Part shown: positions 34,078 through 45,475 of the stretch, piece after piece | How positions within the stretch are numbered: the stretch's first letter is position 1 | Layout of the letters: every line of letters begins with the position of its first letter | Source of the DNA: Haematobia irritans | Taxonomy: Eukaryota; Arthropoda; Insecta; Diptera; Muscidae | Direction: 5' to 3' | NCBI RefSeq assembly: GCF_050003625.1 | Contig: NC_134399.1 | Span: 146,562,473-146,626,472, forward strand | DNA length: 64,000 nt | The notes under the pieces: model-generated | Database searches by the model: none | What the model saw: the letters and a program-made list of their open reading frames with translations, nothing else | What the model was told of the DNA's origin: nothing | Program-made: the position numbers and the translations under genes

Positions 34078-35511
34078 ACAAGTATATACGGCCGTAAGTT
34101 CGGCCAGGCTGAAGCTTATGTACCCTCCACCATGGATTGCGTAGAAACTTCTTCAAAACACTGCCATCCACAAACCAATTACTTGAGTTGCGGTAACGCT
34201 TGCCGATGGCGAGGGATGTTGAAACCTCCTAACACCGTCTTCTAAATTGTAAGTAAGTCCATACGTGGTATATATTACATTAAAAAAGACCGATTAAATG
34301 CGTATATAATTCAGTTTGCCAAAATTTTTTATAGAAAGAAAATTTTGACAAAATTTTCTATAAAAATAAAATTTTAACAAAATTTTTAATAGAAATAAAT
34401 TTTTGACAAAATTTTCTATAGAAATAAAGTTTTGACAAAATTTTCTATAGAAATAAAATTTTAATAAAATTTTCTATAGAAATAAAATTTTAACAAAACT
34501 TTCTATAGAAATACAAATTTAACAAAATTTCCTCTAGAAATAAAATTTTGGTATATTATTTTTGGCTTGAGTGGCAATCATGATTATAAACCGATATGGA
34601 CCAATTTTTGTGTGATTGGGTATCGGCTATATAACTATAGACCGATATGGATCAATTTTGGAATGGTTGTTAGCGGCCATATACTAACACCACGTTCCAA
34701 ATTTGAACCGGATCGGATGAATTTTGCTCTTACAAGAGGCTCCGGAGGTCAAATCTGGAGAACGGTTTATATGGGGGCTATATATAATTATGGACCGATA
34801 TGGACCAATTCTGGCACGGTTGTTAGAGACCATATACAAACACCATGTTCCAAATGTCAACCGAATCGGATGGAATTTGCTTCTCTTAGAGACTCCGCAA
34901 GCCAAATCTGGGGATCGGTTTATATGGGCGCTATATATAATTGTGAACCGATGTGGACCAATTTTTGCACGGATGTTTGAGACCATATATTAACATCATG
35001 TACCAAATTTCAGCTGGATCGGATGAAATTTGTTTCTCTTTGAGGCTCCGTAAGCCAAATCTGGGGATCGGTTTATATGGGGCTATATATAATTGTGGAC
35101 CGATGTGGACCAATTTTTGCATGATTATTGGAGACCATATATCAAAACCATGTACCAAATTTCAGCCGGATCGGATGGAATGTGCATCTCTTTGAGGCTC
35201 CGCAAGCCAAATCTGAGGGTCCGTTTATATGGGGGCTATACGTAAAAGTGGACCGATATGGGCCATTTGCAATACCATCCGACCTACATCAATAAAAACT
35301 AATTGTGCCAAGTTTCAAGTCGATAGCTTGTTTCGTTCGGAATTTAGCGTGATTTCAACGGACGGACGAACAGACGGACGGACATGCTTAACATCGACTC
35401 AGAATTTCACCACGACCCATATACTTTATGGGGTCTTAGAGCAATATTTCGATGTGTTACAAACGCAATGACAAAGTTAATATACCCCCCATCCTATGGT
35501 GGAGGGTATAA
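34078..35511 (+). repeat. Family II element inserted in Family III
   Basis: The head is ACAAGTATATACGGCCGTAA with TTCGGCCAGGCTGAAG and TACCCTCCACCATGGATTG. A 29-bp satellite stretch lies at 34320-34555. Units have TATATGGG at 34768, 34921, 35074 and 35226 (about 153 bp apart). The tail has GGACGGACGAACAGACGGAC and a hairpin at 35481-35511. An open frame of 137 codons at 34567-34980 translates the units (VYMGAIYNYGPIW). Confidence 0.88.
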
Positions 35512-35679
35512 AAACTCTAGACTTCCAAAAAGTCTAATCAGGAAATCGATCTATACGGGTCTATACCGACATAGGCCGAGTTTCAATGATTAGCTGGCAC
35601 GTCTTTCATACAAATTCTAGTGGATGCAATCCCAGTTTCGACCGAATATAAATTTTTAGTGAGTAGTCGGAATACGCAG

Positions 35680-36314
35680 CACGGTTGCCACACTTGGCAG
35701 AATTCCACCAAAAATTGTAGATTTGTTACTGTTAGGTAGATTGGTAGAATTCTTGATGTTTTGGTAGATTTTGAAAATTATTCCTCTCCACCTAAGATGT
35801 ATTTCACAAATTTTCTATAGAAATAAAATGTTGACTAAATTTCCTATCGAAGTAACATTTTGAAAAAAAAAAATCTATAGAAATCAAATTTTGACAAAAT
35901 TTTGTCTGCTTATAAATTTTTGACAAAATTTTGTATGGAATAAACGTTTAATAAAATTTCCTATAGAAATAAAATGTTGATAAAATTTCCTATAAAAAAG
36001 AAAATTGTCTATAAAAATGAAATTTTCTACAAAAATAAAATTTTGACTAAATTTTCTATAAAGTCAGTATTAATTCGACATCTTTAAAAAATGCATTCTC
36101 GTTTTAAATCATGCTATTACGAGTGATCATAAAGTAATAAATGAACTTCTAAAATCAAATAATAAATCATTTCTTTAAAAAATTAGTTTTTTCAAAGAAA
36201 TCACAAAAAAATTGATGAAATTGAAAACTTCAAAATGAGATTTTACTGGTAGTTTTTTAAATTTTCCAATTTACAAATTTTGGTATATTATTTTTGGTTC
36301 GAGTGACAACCGTG
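35680..36314. mobile_element. Putative hAT-type non-autonomous element filled with 29-bp repeats
   Basis: The ends CACGGTTGCCACACTTG and (complement) CACGGTTGTCACTCGAA are inverted. The 8 bp on each side (ATACGCAG and ATACGTAC) agree at 6 of 8 positions. The interior at 35800-36060 is a decayed AAAATTTTCTATAGAAATAA array. No coding sequence is present. Confidence 0.55.
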
Positions 36315-37014
36315 ATACGTACATGTTTTTTTTTTTTTACTTTTTATCCTCCATGATAACAGTTTTGAAAAAGAAAAAAAAATTATTTTACAATTTTTGC
36401 TTTTAAATCTACAGTCACCGGAAATGTCTCTAGCATACTCTAAGCTAACAAACCTTAATTCTCTTCATCAAGTTCAGGGATAGCAAGGCAAACGTTAAGA
36501 GTATGAATGAATATGCCAATGCACAAAATCATTTGCCCATATATATCCTTCCCAGTCTAGGAGAGTCATTTTGTGTTTGTCGACAATTGCTATTTTGGCA
36601 GAAAATCCAGCAATATCACAATGTCTATTGGACCGATACGATGCGAAACGAAGAAACTAAAGATTTCTCTCAATTGGAACCATTGAAATGCCATCTGCAC
36701 TTACTATCATCGTTGATATCAACACTGGCACCGCAATAGGGACAACGAAAACGACCAACGACAATACGAATACTGCATTTTAGAACAAAAAAGAAACAGA
36801 TTTGTACAACACCCTGAACCCTTTCACAGCCGCCAGCAAATGACTTTTTTTCTTTCATGTAAAACGATGAAAATTTGGCTGTGATTAACTTTCGATGAAA
36901 GTGCCGGGAGTGGCACCCAAACGCCAGCATCAAACAGAGGTGTAGTTTGGTTTTTGGAAATATAAAATTTGGAAATTTTCGTTTAGAACAAAGAGAAAGT
37001 AGAGATCTGATGTA
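36315..37014. other. Unassigned spacer
   Basis: Frames on both strands at 36500-37095 have no convincing family match. One minus-strand frame contains CPYCGAS, which alone is too little to call a zinc finger. Confidence 0.4.
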
Positions 37015-37136
37015 CACAGAAAAAAATATCACCAAAATATTTCCAATTAAAAAGTTAATTGAAGGTGACAATTTTTTCAATAAAGATAGAAACATTAAGT
37101 CAATTAAATCAATGATTGAATATTTTTAATTAAAAA

Positions 37137-40100
37137 CAAGTATATACAGCAGTAAGTTCGGCCGGACCGAATTTTAAATACCCACCACCATGAATCAAAT
37201 ATAATAGTTTACTTTGAAAACTCTTCGTCGTAGCGGGTAACTTGAGAATAAATAAAAGTTCAGGGGGTTTGATGACAATTATTCTCCCAAGCAAATCTGT
37301 TCATCCAGTACGATCCCCAAAGATAAATTTAAAGATTCTACCTATGAAGACTAGATCAGATTCTGGATTTATAAGAACCAATTTTGTTTGAGTTTTAGAG
37401 AAATCATAATTATATCGTGCAAATGATGAAATAACGCCTTGATTTGAAATCTTAAATCTGTAGATTTTTACCGCCATTATTTAAATGATAAGGAATAGTA
37501 AAATGTGGAAATTGTACTTTCAGTTTCCAGCAATTTTCTTGAGCTATATGCTATACACTGGAAGAAGAGTTTTCTTTTCTGAGGAAGGAAATTTTAGACA
37601 AGCAAGTTTCGTTTTGACACAAATTTTAGAGACAATCGTTGAATCGCTTATTACGCTTATTAAAATTCGGATTAATTTGCTCTAAACGAAAATTCTTTAT
37701 ACGAAAGGGGAATTTCGTTTGTCTAAAATTTCATTCCAGAGGAAAATATTTTTTTTTTTTTGGGAGTACCCTCAAGAAGAGAAATCGGTATATATCGATG
37801 TATTAAAAAATGGATCGATAAAAATAAATGCGATACAGATTTTTTAGGGTCTACAATACGAGTATATTCACATTTTAGGAAAACCGGAAAAAACTACCGT
37901 TTCTAGAAGCCCAAGGGTTAAATCGGGAGATCGGTCTATGTGGGGTTATACCAAAACATGGGTCGATACACACCACATTCAGCTAACCTTTTTGTGGTCA
38001 GCCGGATTCTAGAAGTCCTAGAAATAAATTCGGTAGGTAGGTCTATATGGGGACTATATCAAAACATTAACCAATACTCACCATTTTCGACACACCTCTT
38101 AATGGTCCCCAAATACATCTAGAATTCCCATTTCAGGCAAATTGGTTAAAAACTATGAATTCTAGAAGCCCAAGAAGTATAGTCGGGAGATCAGTCTATA
38201 TAAGGGCTATACCCAAACATGGACCGATAAGCACCATTTTCTGCACACCTTTTGATGGTGCTAAAATACCTCTAGAGTTCCACTTTCAGGTTAATTGGAT
38301 AAAAACTACGGATTTTATTTGTGATCCTAAAATACCTCTAGATTTTCAATTTTAAGCAAATCGGATAGCAAATATAGTTTTTAGACGCCCACGAAGTAAA
38401 ATCGGGAGATCGGTCTATAATGGGGCTATACCGAAAGATGGACCAGTATGCCCCATTTTCGCTACAACTATTTTTATACACTCCACCATAGGATGGGGGG
38501 TATATTAACTTTGTCATTCCGTTTGTAACACATCGAACTATTGCTCTAAGACCCCATAAAGTATATATATTCTGGGTCGTGGTGAAATTCTGATTCGATC
38601 TGAGCATGTCCGTCCGTCCGTTGAAATCACGCTAACTTTCGAACGGAACAAGCTATTGACTTGAAACTTGGCACAAGTAGTTGCTATTGATGTAGGTCGG
38701 ATGGTATTTCAAATGGGTCATATCGGTCCACTTTTACGTATAGCCCCCATATAAACCGATCCCCCGATTTGGTTTGCGGAGCCTCTAAGAGAAGCACATT
38801 TCATCCGATCCGGTACATGGTGTAAGTAAATTTGGTACATGGTGTAAGTATACGGTCTCTAACAACCATGCAAAAATTGGTCCACATCGGTCCATAATTA
38901 TATATAGCCCCCATATAAACCGATCACCAGATTTGACCTCCGGAGCCTCTTGGAAGACCAAAATTCATCTGATTCAGTTGAAATTTTGTACGTGGTGTTA
39001 ATATATGGCCTCAAACACCCATGCAAAAATTGGTCGAAATCGGTCCATAATTATATATAGCCACCATATAAACCGATCCCCAGATTTGAACTCCGGAGCC
39101 TCTTGGCAGACCAAAACTCATCTGATTCAGTTGAAATTTGGTACGTGGTGTTAATATATGGTATCCAACAACCATGCAGGAATTGGTTCATATCATTCCA
39201 TAATTATATATAGCCCCCATATAAACCGATCCCCAGATTTGACCTCCGGTGCCTTTTGGAGAAGCAAAATTCTTCCGATCTGGTTGAAATTTGGTACGTG
39301 GTGGTAGTATATGATATTTAACAACCATGGCAAAAGGGGTCCAGATCAGTCCATAATCATATATAGCCCCCATATAAGCCGATCCCGAGATTTGGTCAGT
39401 TGAAATTTGGTACAATGTGCTAGTATATGCCCGTTAACAACCATGTCTAACTAGTTCCATATAGGTCTATAGTTATATATTGCCCTCAGATAAATCGATC
39501 CCCAATCAATTGGTCCATATCCAGTTCATAATTGTATATAGCCCCCATATAAGCGACCCCCATATTTCAATTCTGGCTCTCCACGTACCGTGCAAAAGTC
39601 CATATCGATTCGTAATTATTTGTAGACTTACCTATACATAACTTTTTTGTCTAATATATACCGCGTATGGACTAACTCACAATTTAGAAAACGATGTTAA
39701 GAAGTTTTAAAATACCAAGTAATTCGATTGTGGAGGACAGTCTTTCGTAGAAGTTTCTACGCAATCCATAGTGGAAGGTACATAAGATTCGGCCTGGCCG
39801 AACTTACGGCCGTGTATACTTGTTGGTACTAAAATAGCTCTAGATTTCAAATTTCAGGTAAATCGGATAGAAAATACAGCTTTTAGACGCCCAAGAAGCA
39901 AAATCGGGAGATCTATATGGGGGCTTTATCAAAACATGGACCGATAGGCACCATTCTCGGCACACCATTTTACAGTCATAAAATACCTCTAGACTTCCAA
40001 TTTCAGACAAATTGGATAAAACTGCGGTTTTTATAAGTCCAAGACCCCAAATCGGGAGGTCGGTTTATATGGAGACTATATGAAAATGTGGACCGATATA

Positions 40101-40335
40101 GCCCATCTTCGAACTTGACCTGCGTGCAAACAAAAAAGGAATCTGTACCAAATTTCAGGACGATAGCACCATTATTGAAGGCTTTAGCATGATTACAACA
40201 GACAGACAGACATGCATATATCGTCTTAGAATTTATCCGTGATCAAGAATATATATACTTTATATAATCGGAAATGTTTTACAAACGGAATGACAAACTT
40301 ATTATACCCCCATCACCATGCTATGGTGGTGGGTA
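37137..40335 (+). repeat. Family III element containing a nested Family II element
   Basis: The head is ACAAGTATATACAGCAGTAA with TTCGGCCGGACCGAAT and TACCCACCACCATGAATC. Units with TCGGTCTATATGGGGACTAT follow. A Family II copy interrupts it at 38471-39824. The tail has ACAGACAGACAGACATGC and the terminal hairpin TATACCCC...GGTGGGTATA at about 40300-40335. Confidence 0.85.
38471..39824 (-). repeat. Family II element nested in Family III
   Basis: The tail starts TATACACTCCACCATAGGAT, where CACTCC replaces CCCTCC. Units carry CATATAAACCGATC. The head ends TTCGGCCTGGCCGAACTTAC, then GGCCGTGTATACTTGT. On both sides the host Family III unit resumes (CGCTACAACTA and GGTACTAAAATAGCTCTAG). Confidence 0.87.
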
Positions 40336-40541
40336 TAAAAATAATTGATACAATTAACATTTTAATCAAACTTGGAAGTCAGTTAAAAAAGTGATGGACT
40401 TTTTTCAAATTTTAATACATTTTTTTTTCAAGCAATCAATTTTTTAAGCAAAGAAGAAGCACGTGGTCGGTTCAGAAGGTAATTGAAAATAGTTACCTTT
40501 TTTAGTTAAAAATTAATTTTTGCAATCAACATTAATTTAAA

Positions 40542-42262
40542 ACAAGTATATACAGCACTAAGTTCGGCCGGGCCGAATCTTAAATACCCACCACCATGAA
40601 GCAAATATTAGAGTTTCCTTTGAAATTTCAGGAGGGCTTGAGGTCTTGAGGACACTTCCCGAAGATAAATTTAAAGATTTCACCTATGAGGACTATATCA
40701 GATTCTGGATTTATAAGAACCATTTTTGTTTGTGTTTTAGAGGAATCATTAACATCTGTTGTAAGTGTGCAAGAAAATTATAAAATAACGTCTTGATTTG
40801 AAATTTTAAATCTGTAGAAGTAAAATCTGGAAATTTTACATTGAATTTCAAGCAATTTTCATGATTAGTGCGCCTTCTACACCCTCAAGAATTGAAGTCG
40901 GTCTATATGGAGGCATTACCAAATGGGCCGGTAAAAACTTAATCCGATACACGTTTTTGTGAGCCTAAAATACCAGAATATTTACAATTTCAGGTAAATC
41001 AGATAAAATCTACGGTTTCTAGAAACCCAAGGAGTTAAATCGGGAGATCGTTCTTATGGGGGCTATACTAAAATATGGACCGATACTCACTGTTTTCGGC
41101 ACACCACTTTATAGCCCGAAAATACCTCAAGATATCCAATTTCAGCCAAATTGCATAAAAACTTCGGACTCTAGAAGCCCAAGAAGTAAAATCGGGAAAT
41201 CGGTCTATATGGGGGCTATACCAAAATATGGACCGATACTGACCATTTTCGGCACACCTCTTTATGACCCGAAAATACCTTTAGATTTCCAATTTCAGGC
41301 AAATAGGATAAGAACTTCGGATTCTAGAAGCCCAAGAAGTAAAATCGGGAAATCGGTCTATATGGGGGCTATACCAAAACATGGACCTATACTCACCATT
41401 TTTGACACACCTCCTTATGGTCATAAAATACCTCTAGATTTCCAATTTCAGACAAATTGGATAAAAACTACCGTTTCTATAAGCCTAAGACCCCCAAATC
41501 GAGAGGTCGTTTTATATGGGGACCATACCAAAACATGGACCGATACTCACAATTTTTGGCACACGTATTTGTGGTCCTACAATACCTCTAGATTTCCAAT
41601 TTAGGTAAATTTAATAAAAACTGCGGTTTCTATAAGCCCAAGAAATAAAATCGAGAGATCGGTCTATATGGGGGCTATACAAAAATATGGACCGATACTC
41701 ACAATTTTTGGCACACGTATTTGTGGACCTACAATTCCTCTAGATTTCCAATTTCAGATAAATTGAATAAAAACTGCGGTTTCTATAAGCCCAAGAAGTA
41801 AAATCGGGAGATCGGTCTATATGGGGGCTATACCAAAACATTTACCGATACTCACTATTTTTGGCACACCTCTTTATGGTCATAAAATACCTCTAGATTT
41901 CAAATTTCAGGCAAATTGGATAAAAACTACGATTTCTATAAGCCCAAGACCCCAAATGGGGAGGTCGGTTTATATGGGGACTATATCAAAACCTAGACCG
42001 ATATAGCCCATCTTCGAACTTGACCTGCCTGCAGACAAAAGACGAGTTTGTGCAAAATTTCAGAAGGATTGCTTCATTATTGAAGACTGTAGCGTGATTA
42101 CAACATACAGACAGACAGACGGACAGACGTTATATCGTCTTAGAATTTCTCCCTGATCAAGAATATATATACTTTATATAGTCGGAATTCGATATTTCGA
42201 TGTGTTACAAACGGAATGACAAACTTATTATACCCCCCTCACCATTCTATGGTGGTGGGTAT
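40542..42262 (+). repeat. Family III element, best preserved unit array
   Basis: The head starts ACAAGTATATACAGCACTAA with CGGCCGGGCCGAAT. Seven unit starts (ATGGGGG or equivalent) lie at 41056, 41209, 41362, 41516, 41668, 41821 and 41973, spaced 153, 153, 154, 152, 153 and 152 bp. The plus frame is open for 182 codons at 41056-41604, more than three 51-residue units (VYMGAIPKYGPILTIFGTPL). The tail hairpin is TATACCCCCCTCACCATTCT...GGGTATA. There is no start context or domain to suggest a real protein. Confidence 0.9.
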
Positions 42263-42341
42263 AAAAATTAATTGGATCAATTAAAAAAAATATTTGTATC
42301 AATTAATTTAGTGATTGAATCATAAATTTTTTGTATGTGTA

Positions 42342-43430
42342 GAGGTTTTGTGCAATTTCACTTTTATGTAAAAGATAGTCAGTAATAATGCTAACCAATC
42401 TTAACTGGTGTAAACATAGCTCTACGCCTCTGTTTTGATAGCGAGTAGAAAGAAAAGTGTAGATAGATTATTTTCACTATTTTTAGCTGGTAGTCACTTC
42501 CACTATGGCAAACCAAATGACTTTAGACTCTAGCCTGTGTGAGAGATAATAGTCACAGCTAGAGCTGGAGTAAGCCATCGACTATAATTTACGACTCTTT
42601 TTAATTTTTATGCCAAAACAATTTTAAAGAGCAAAAGACTTTTAACTTCGATGGTTGTAAATTTTCTATTTGGTGTCATTACACCATTACCACTGGTTTT
42701 CATGCAGATATACGTTTGGGAGAAAAGTGGGAGTTTGTGATCTGCATAGACATCTATACCGATTTTACGTGGCGATTCTAAGATGCAAACACTGCGCAAT
42801 TTTTCTGTTGTATTACCCAAAAAGTCTATTGACCTGCAGCCTTTACGCTTCATTTGCTTGCAAGAGTAACAAACCAATTGCATGCAACATATGACTTGAG
42901 TGCTTGTTATCAAACTCGATGAGCATATTAGTTTAACATGACCTGACCATGGGTTGTTTTGGGGTGATATGTTTTTTAAGGGCCAAAGAATATTTTGCAG
43001 AAAGCACATATATTTTTGGATATTGCCGGAAAATTATGACGTTTGATATATATGAAAATAAAATATGTTATTTGTTGCGTTAATATTTTTCCATCGAATC
43101 CTATAGTTTTTTAATGAATAACAATAAAAAATTTTCAACCCATACATAATAATAACCTACAACTTTATGTTTTAAAGTGTCCGTCAACTCTTAGTGGTCT
43201 CTCTGTTAATAAAGAAGAACTAAAATTTTTATACACTGTTTGGTTTTATTTTCATTTTACTGTCACATTGTCACTTGGAAAGTCGGGAGAGAAATTTGCG
43301 ACATTTGTATGAAAATGTCGTCAACGACACAGTATGTCTTCAAGGATTTAAAACGGTCGTGTACGCTTCCTTTAAGATGTCTTGTAGACAAATACCACTG
43401 AGATATTTAGGTAAACAAACACATACATAA
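42342..43430. other. Spacer without supported gene
   Basis: A 133-codon minus-strand frame at 42608-43009 has scattered Cys but no recognisable domain. The rest is AT-rich and unassigned. Confidence 0.4.
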
Positions 43431-44235
43431 ACAAGTAAGTAAAGTCTAAAGTCGGGCGGGGCCCACTATATTAGACCCTTCACCACTATGTAGATCAAAA
43501 TTTGTGTTACCATCTCAATTACATCAAATTTGTTTGGAGTTATTATGAAGGTTTATATTCCCATATACAAATATTTATATCTTAACCGATTTTGAGACAA
43601 TTTTTTGTACTTCTAGAAAATTTCTAGAATTAAAATTTAAATCGACTAACGCCCTGGGATGAAATACAATGTTAATAAAAGATATGGGAATTAAAAGCTG
43701 AGAGCCATATTAAGTTGTACAAAAGAGCATTTATGATTTATCGAGCGATACATATGTATTCGAGATATAGGACAATTTGAGTAATATTTACAATTTTTGC
43801 TACTTAGCAGTGGGGATTTTACAAGGATCGGGCGATATTGCGACAATTCGGAGCTTTATTTAAAACTCGAACGTACGATATGGGGAAATCATCAGAGAAT
43901 TTTGTGTAAAATGTGGGTATTTTGGCCATATTTGTATAAGCCGGAAGAACAAATATATAGAGGCTTTATCTAAATCTGAACCAATTTAGATCAAACTCGT
44001 GGAAACTTTTGAGTCTCCAATGGAGAAACCTCCCATTTAAAATATGAAACATTCTACTATATTTCCTCAACTCTGACGTACATATATGTGGGAGCTATAT
44101 CTAAATCTGAACCGATTGCAACCAAATTTGACATGCAAAGTTAGAAAAAAAATTTTCTATCTCTGCAAAATTTCACGTAAATGGGAGAATAAATTTGGCC
44201 TTGGTCATATGAGTGTAAATTGGGCGAAAGATATA
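43431..44235 (+). repeat. Family I head part, cut by mariner copy C
   Basis: ACAAGTAAGTAAAGTCTAAA and GTCGGGCGGGGCCCAC form the head. The 43840-44080 stretch matches the subfamily seen at 20590-20940 (ATGGGGAAATCATCAGAGAA and GGCCATATTTG). It stops at TA (44234-44235), where a mariner begins. The element does not resume after the mariner. Confidence 0.82.
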
Positions 44236-45475
44236 ACAGGTTGGCTGATAAGTCAACCAACCAACCTTCCAACTTTCAAATGATTCGTGTCAAAATTTGA
44301 CGTCTGTAAGTCAATTAGTTTGTGAGATAGATCGGAGAGCGGCTTTTGTGAAGCAACTTTTGTTATTGTGAAAAAAAAAAATGGACAAAAGGAATTTCGT
44401 GTTTGATAAAATACTGCCTTCTGAAGGGAAAAAATACGGTGGAAGCAAAAACTTTGGCTTGAAAATGAGTTTCCGGACTCTGCCCCAGGGAAATCAACAA
44501 TAATTGATTGGTATGCAAAATTCAAGCGTTGTGAAATGAGCACGGAGGACGGTGAACGCCCGAAAGAGGTGGTTACCGACGAAAACATAAAAAAATCCAC
44601 AAAATGATTTTGAATGACCGTAAAATGAAGTTGATCGAGATAGCAGAGGCCTTAAAGATATCAAAGGAAAGTGTTGGTCATATCATTCATCAATATTTGG
44701 ATATGCGGAAGCTCTGTGCAAAATGGGTGCCGCGCGAGCTCACATTTGACCAAAAACAACAACGTGTTGATGATTCTGAGCGGTGTTTGCAGCTATTAAC
44801 TCGTAATACACCCGATTTTTTCCGTCGATATGTGACAATGGATGAAACATGGCTCCTCCTGGCACTACACTCCTGAGTCCAATCGAAGTCGGCTGAGTGG
44901 ACAGCGACCGGTGAACCGTCTCCTAAGCGTGGAAAGACTCAAAAGTCCGCTGGCAAAGTAATGGCCTCTGTTTTTTGGGATGTGCATGGAATAATTTTTA
45001 TCGATTATCTTGAGAAGAGAAAACCCATCTACAAAGACTATTATATGGCGTTATTGGAGCGTTTGAAGGTCGAAATCGCGGCAAAACGGCCCTATATGAA
45101 GAAGAAAAAAGTGTTGTTCCACCGAGACAACGCACCGTGCCACAAGTCATTGAGAACGATGGCAAAAATTCATGAATTGGGCTTCGAATTGCTTCCCCAC
45201 CCACCGTATTCTCCAGATCTGGCCCCCGGCGACTTTTTCTTGTTCTCAGACCTCACAGGGAAAAAAATTTGGCTGCCATGAAGAGGTGATCGCCGAAACT
45301 GAGGCCTATTTTGAGGCAAAACCGAAGGAGTGCTGCCAAAATGGTATCAAAAAATTGAAAGGTCGTTATAATCGTTGTATCGCTCTTGAAGGGAACTATG
45401 TTGAATAATAAAAACGAATTTTGACAAAAAAATGTGTTTTTCTTTGTTAGATCGGGGACTTATCAGCCAACCTGT
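44236..45475 (+). mobile_element. Mariner element, D34D type, copy C
   Basis: It is flanked by TA (44234-44235 and 45476-45477). The ends ACAGGTTGGCTGATAAGTC and GACTTATCAGCCAACCTGT are matching inverted repeats of 19 bp. About 60 bp present inside the corresponding end of copy A are missing after the left terminal repeat. Confidence 0.92.
44381..45408 (+). pseudogene. Mariner transposase pseudogene (copy C)
   Basis: The start ATG at 44381 reads MDKRNFVFDKILPSEGK, already altered by small indels. STIIDWYAKFKRCEMSTEDG follows. The helix-turn-helix part is KISKESVGHIIHQYLDMRKL. The first catalytic motif is present (YVTMDETW), but the frame shifts straight after. The later frame 44961-45281 keeps HRDNAPCHKS and PDLAPGDFFLFSDL (Asp-34-Asp), then another small deletion (RMLA missing) moves to the frame that ends at 45408. 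All three catalytic Asp codons survive, unlike in copy A, but at least four frame disruptions inactivate it. Confidence 0.9.

Larger units (their letters stand above)
32639..35600 (+). repeat. Decayed Family III body, interrupted by a MITE and a Family II copy
   Basis: Units with GATCGGTCTATAT, GACCGATATAAA and TACCTCTAGATTTC occur at 32990-33830, then 34035-34077, and resume at 35512-35600 (CTAGACTTCCAAAAAGTCTA, ATCGATCTATACGGGTCTAT). The head was disrupted or lost at the DD37E insertion. Units are older and more divergent than in other copies. Confidence 0.7.
37015..42339. mobile_element. Same TA-flanked MITE as 33831-34032, split by Family III/II insertions
   Basis: The left end CACAGAAAAAAATATCACC follows TA (37013-37014). 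The right end ATTTTTTGTATGTG precedes TA (42340-42341). The two halves (37015-37136 and 42263-42339) carry the outer sequence of the MITE, with AATTAAAAA on the left and TTAATTGGATCAATTA on the right of the insert. Confidence 0.75.

Noticed and set aside
36670..37095. 141-codon minus-strand frame with CPYCG as a zinc-finger protein
   Set aside because: Only one CxxC pair, no partner Cys/His at usual spacing, low-complexity remainder.
41056..41604. 182-codon Family III frame as a genuine gene
   Set aside because: It is the read-through of stop-free 153-bp units with no recognisable domain. It is kept as a repeat property.
34078..42262. Helitron identity for Families I-III because of the 3' hairpin
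   Set aside because: Ends are ACAAG and GGGTATAA, not TC and CTRR, and both inverted ends and 5' truncation fit other mechanisms better.
42608..43009. 133-codon minus-strand frame as a Cys-rich protein gene
   Set aside because: No recognisable domain or Cys spacing, AT-driven composition, no second line of evidence.
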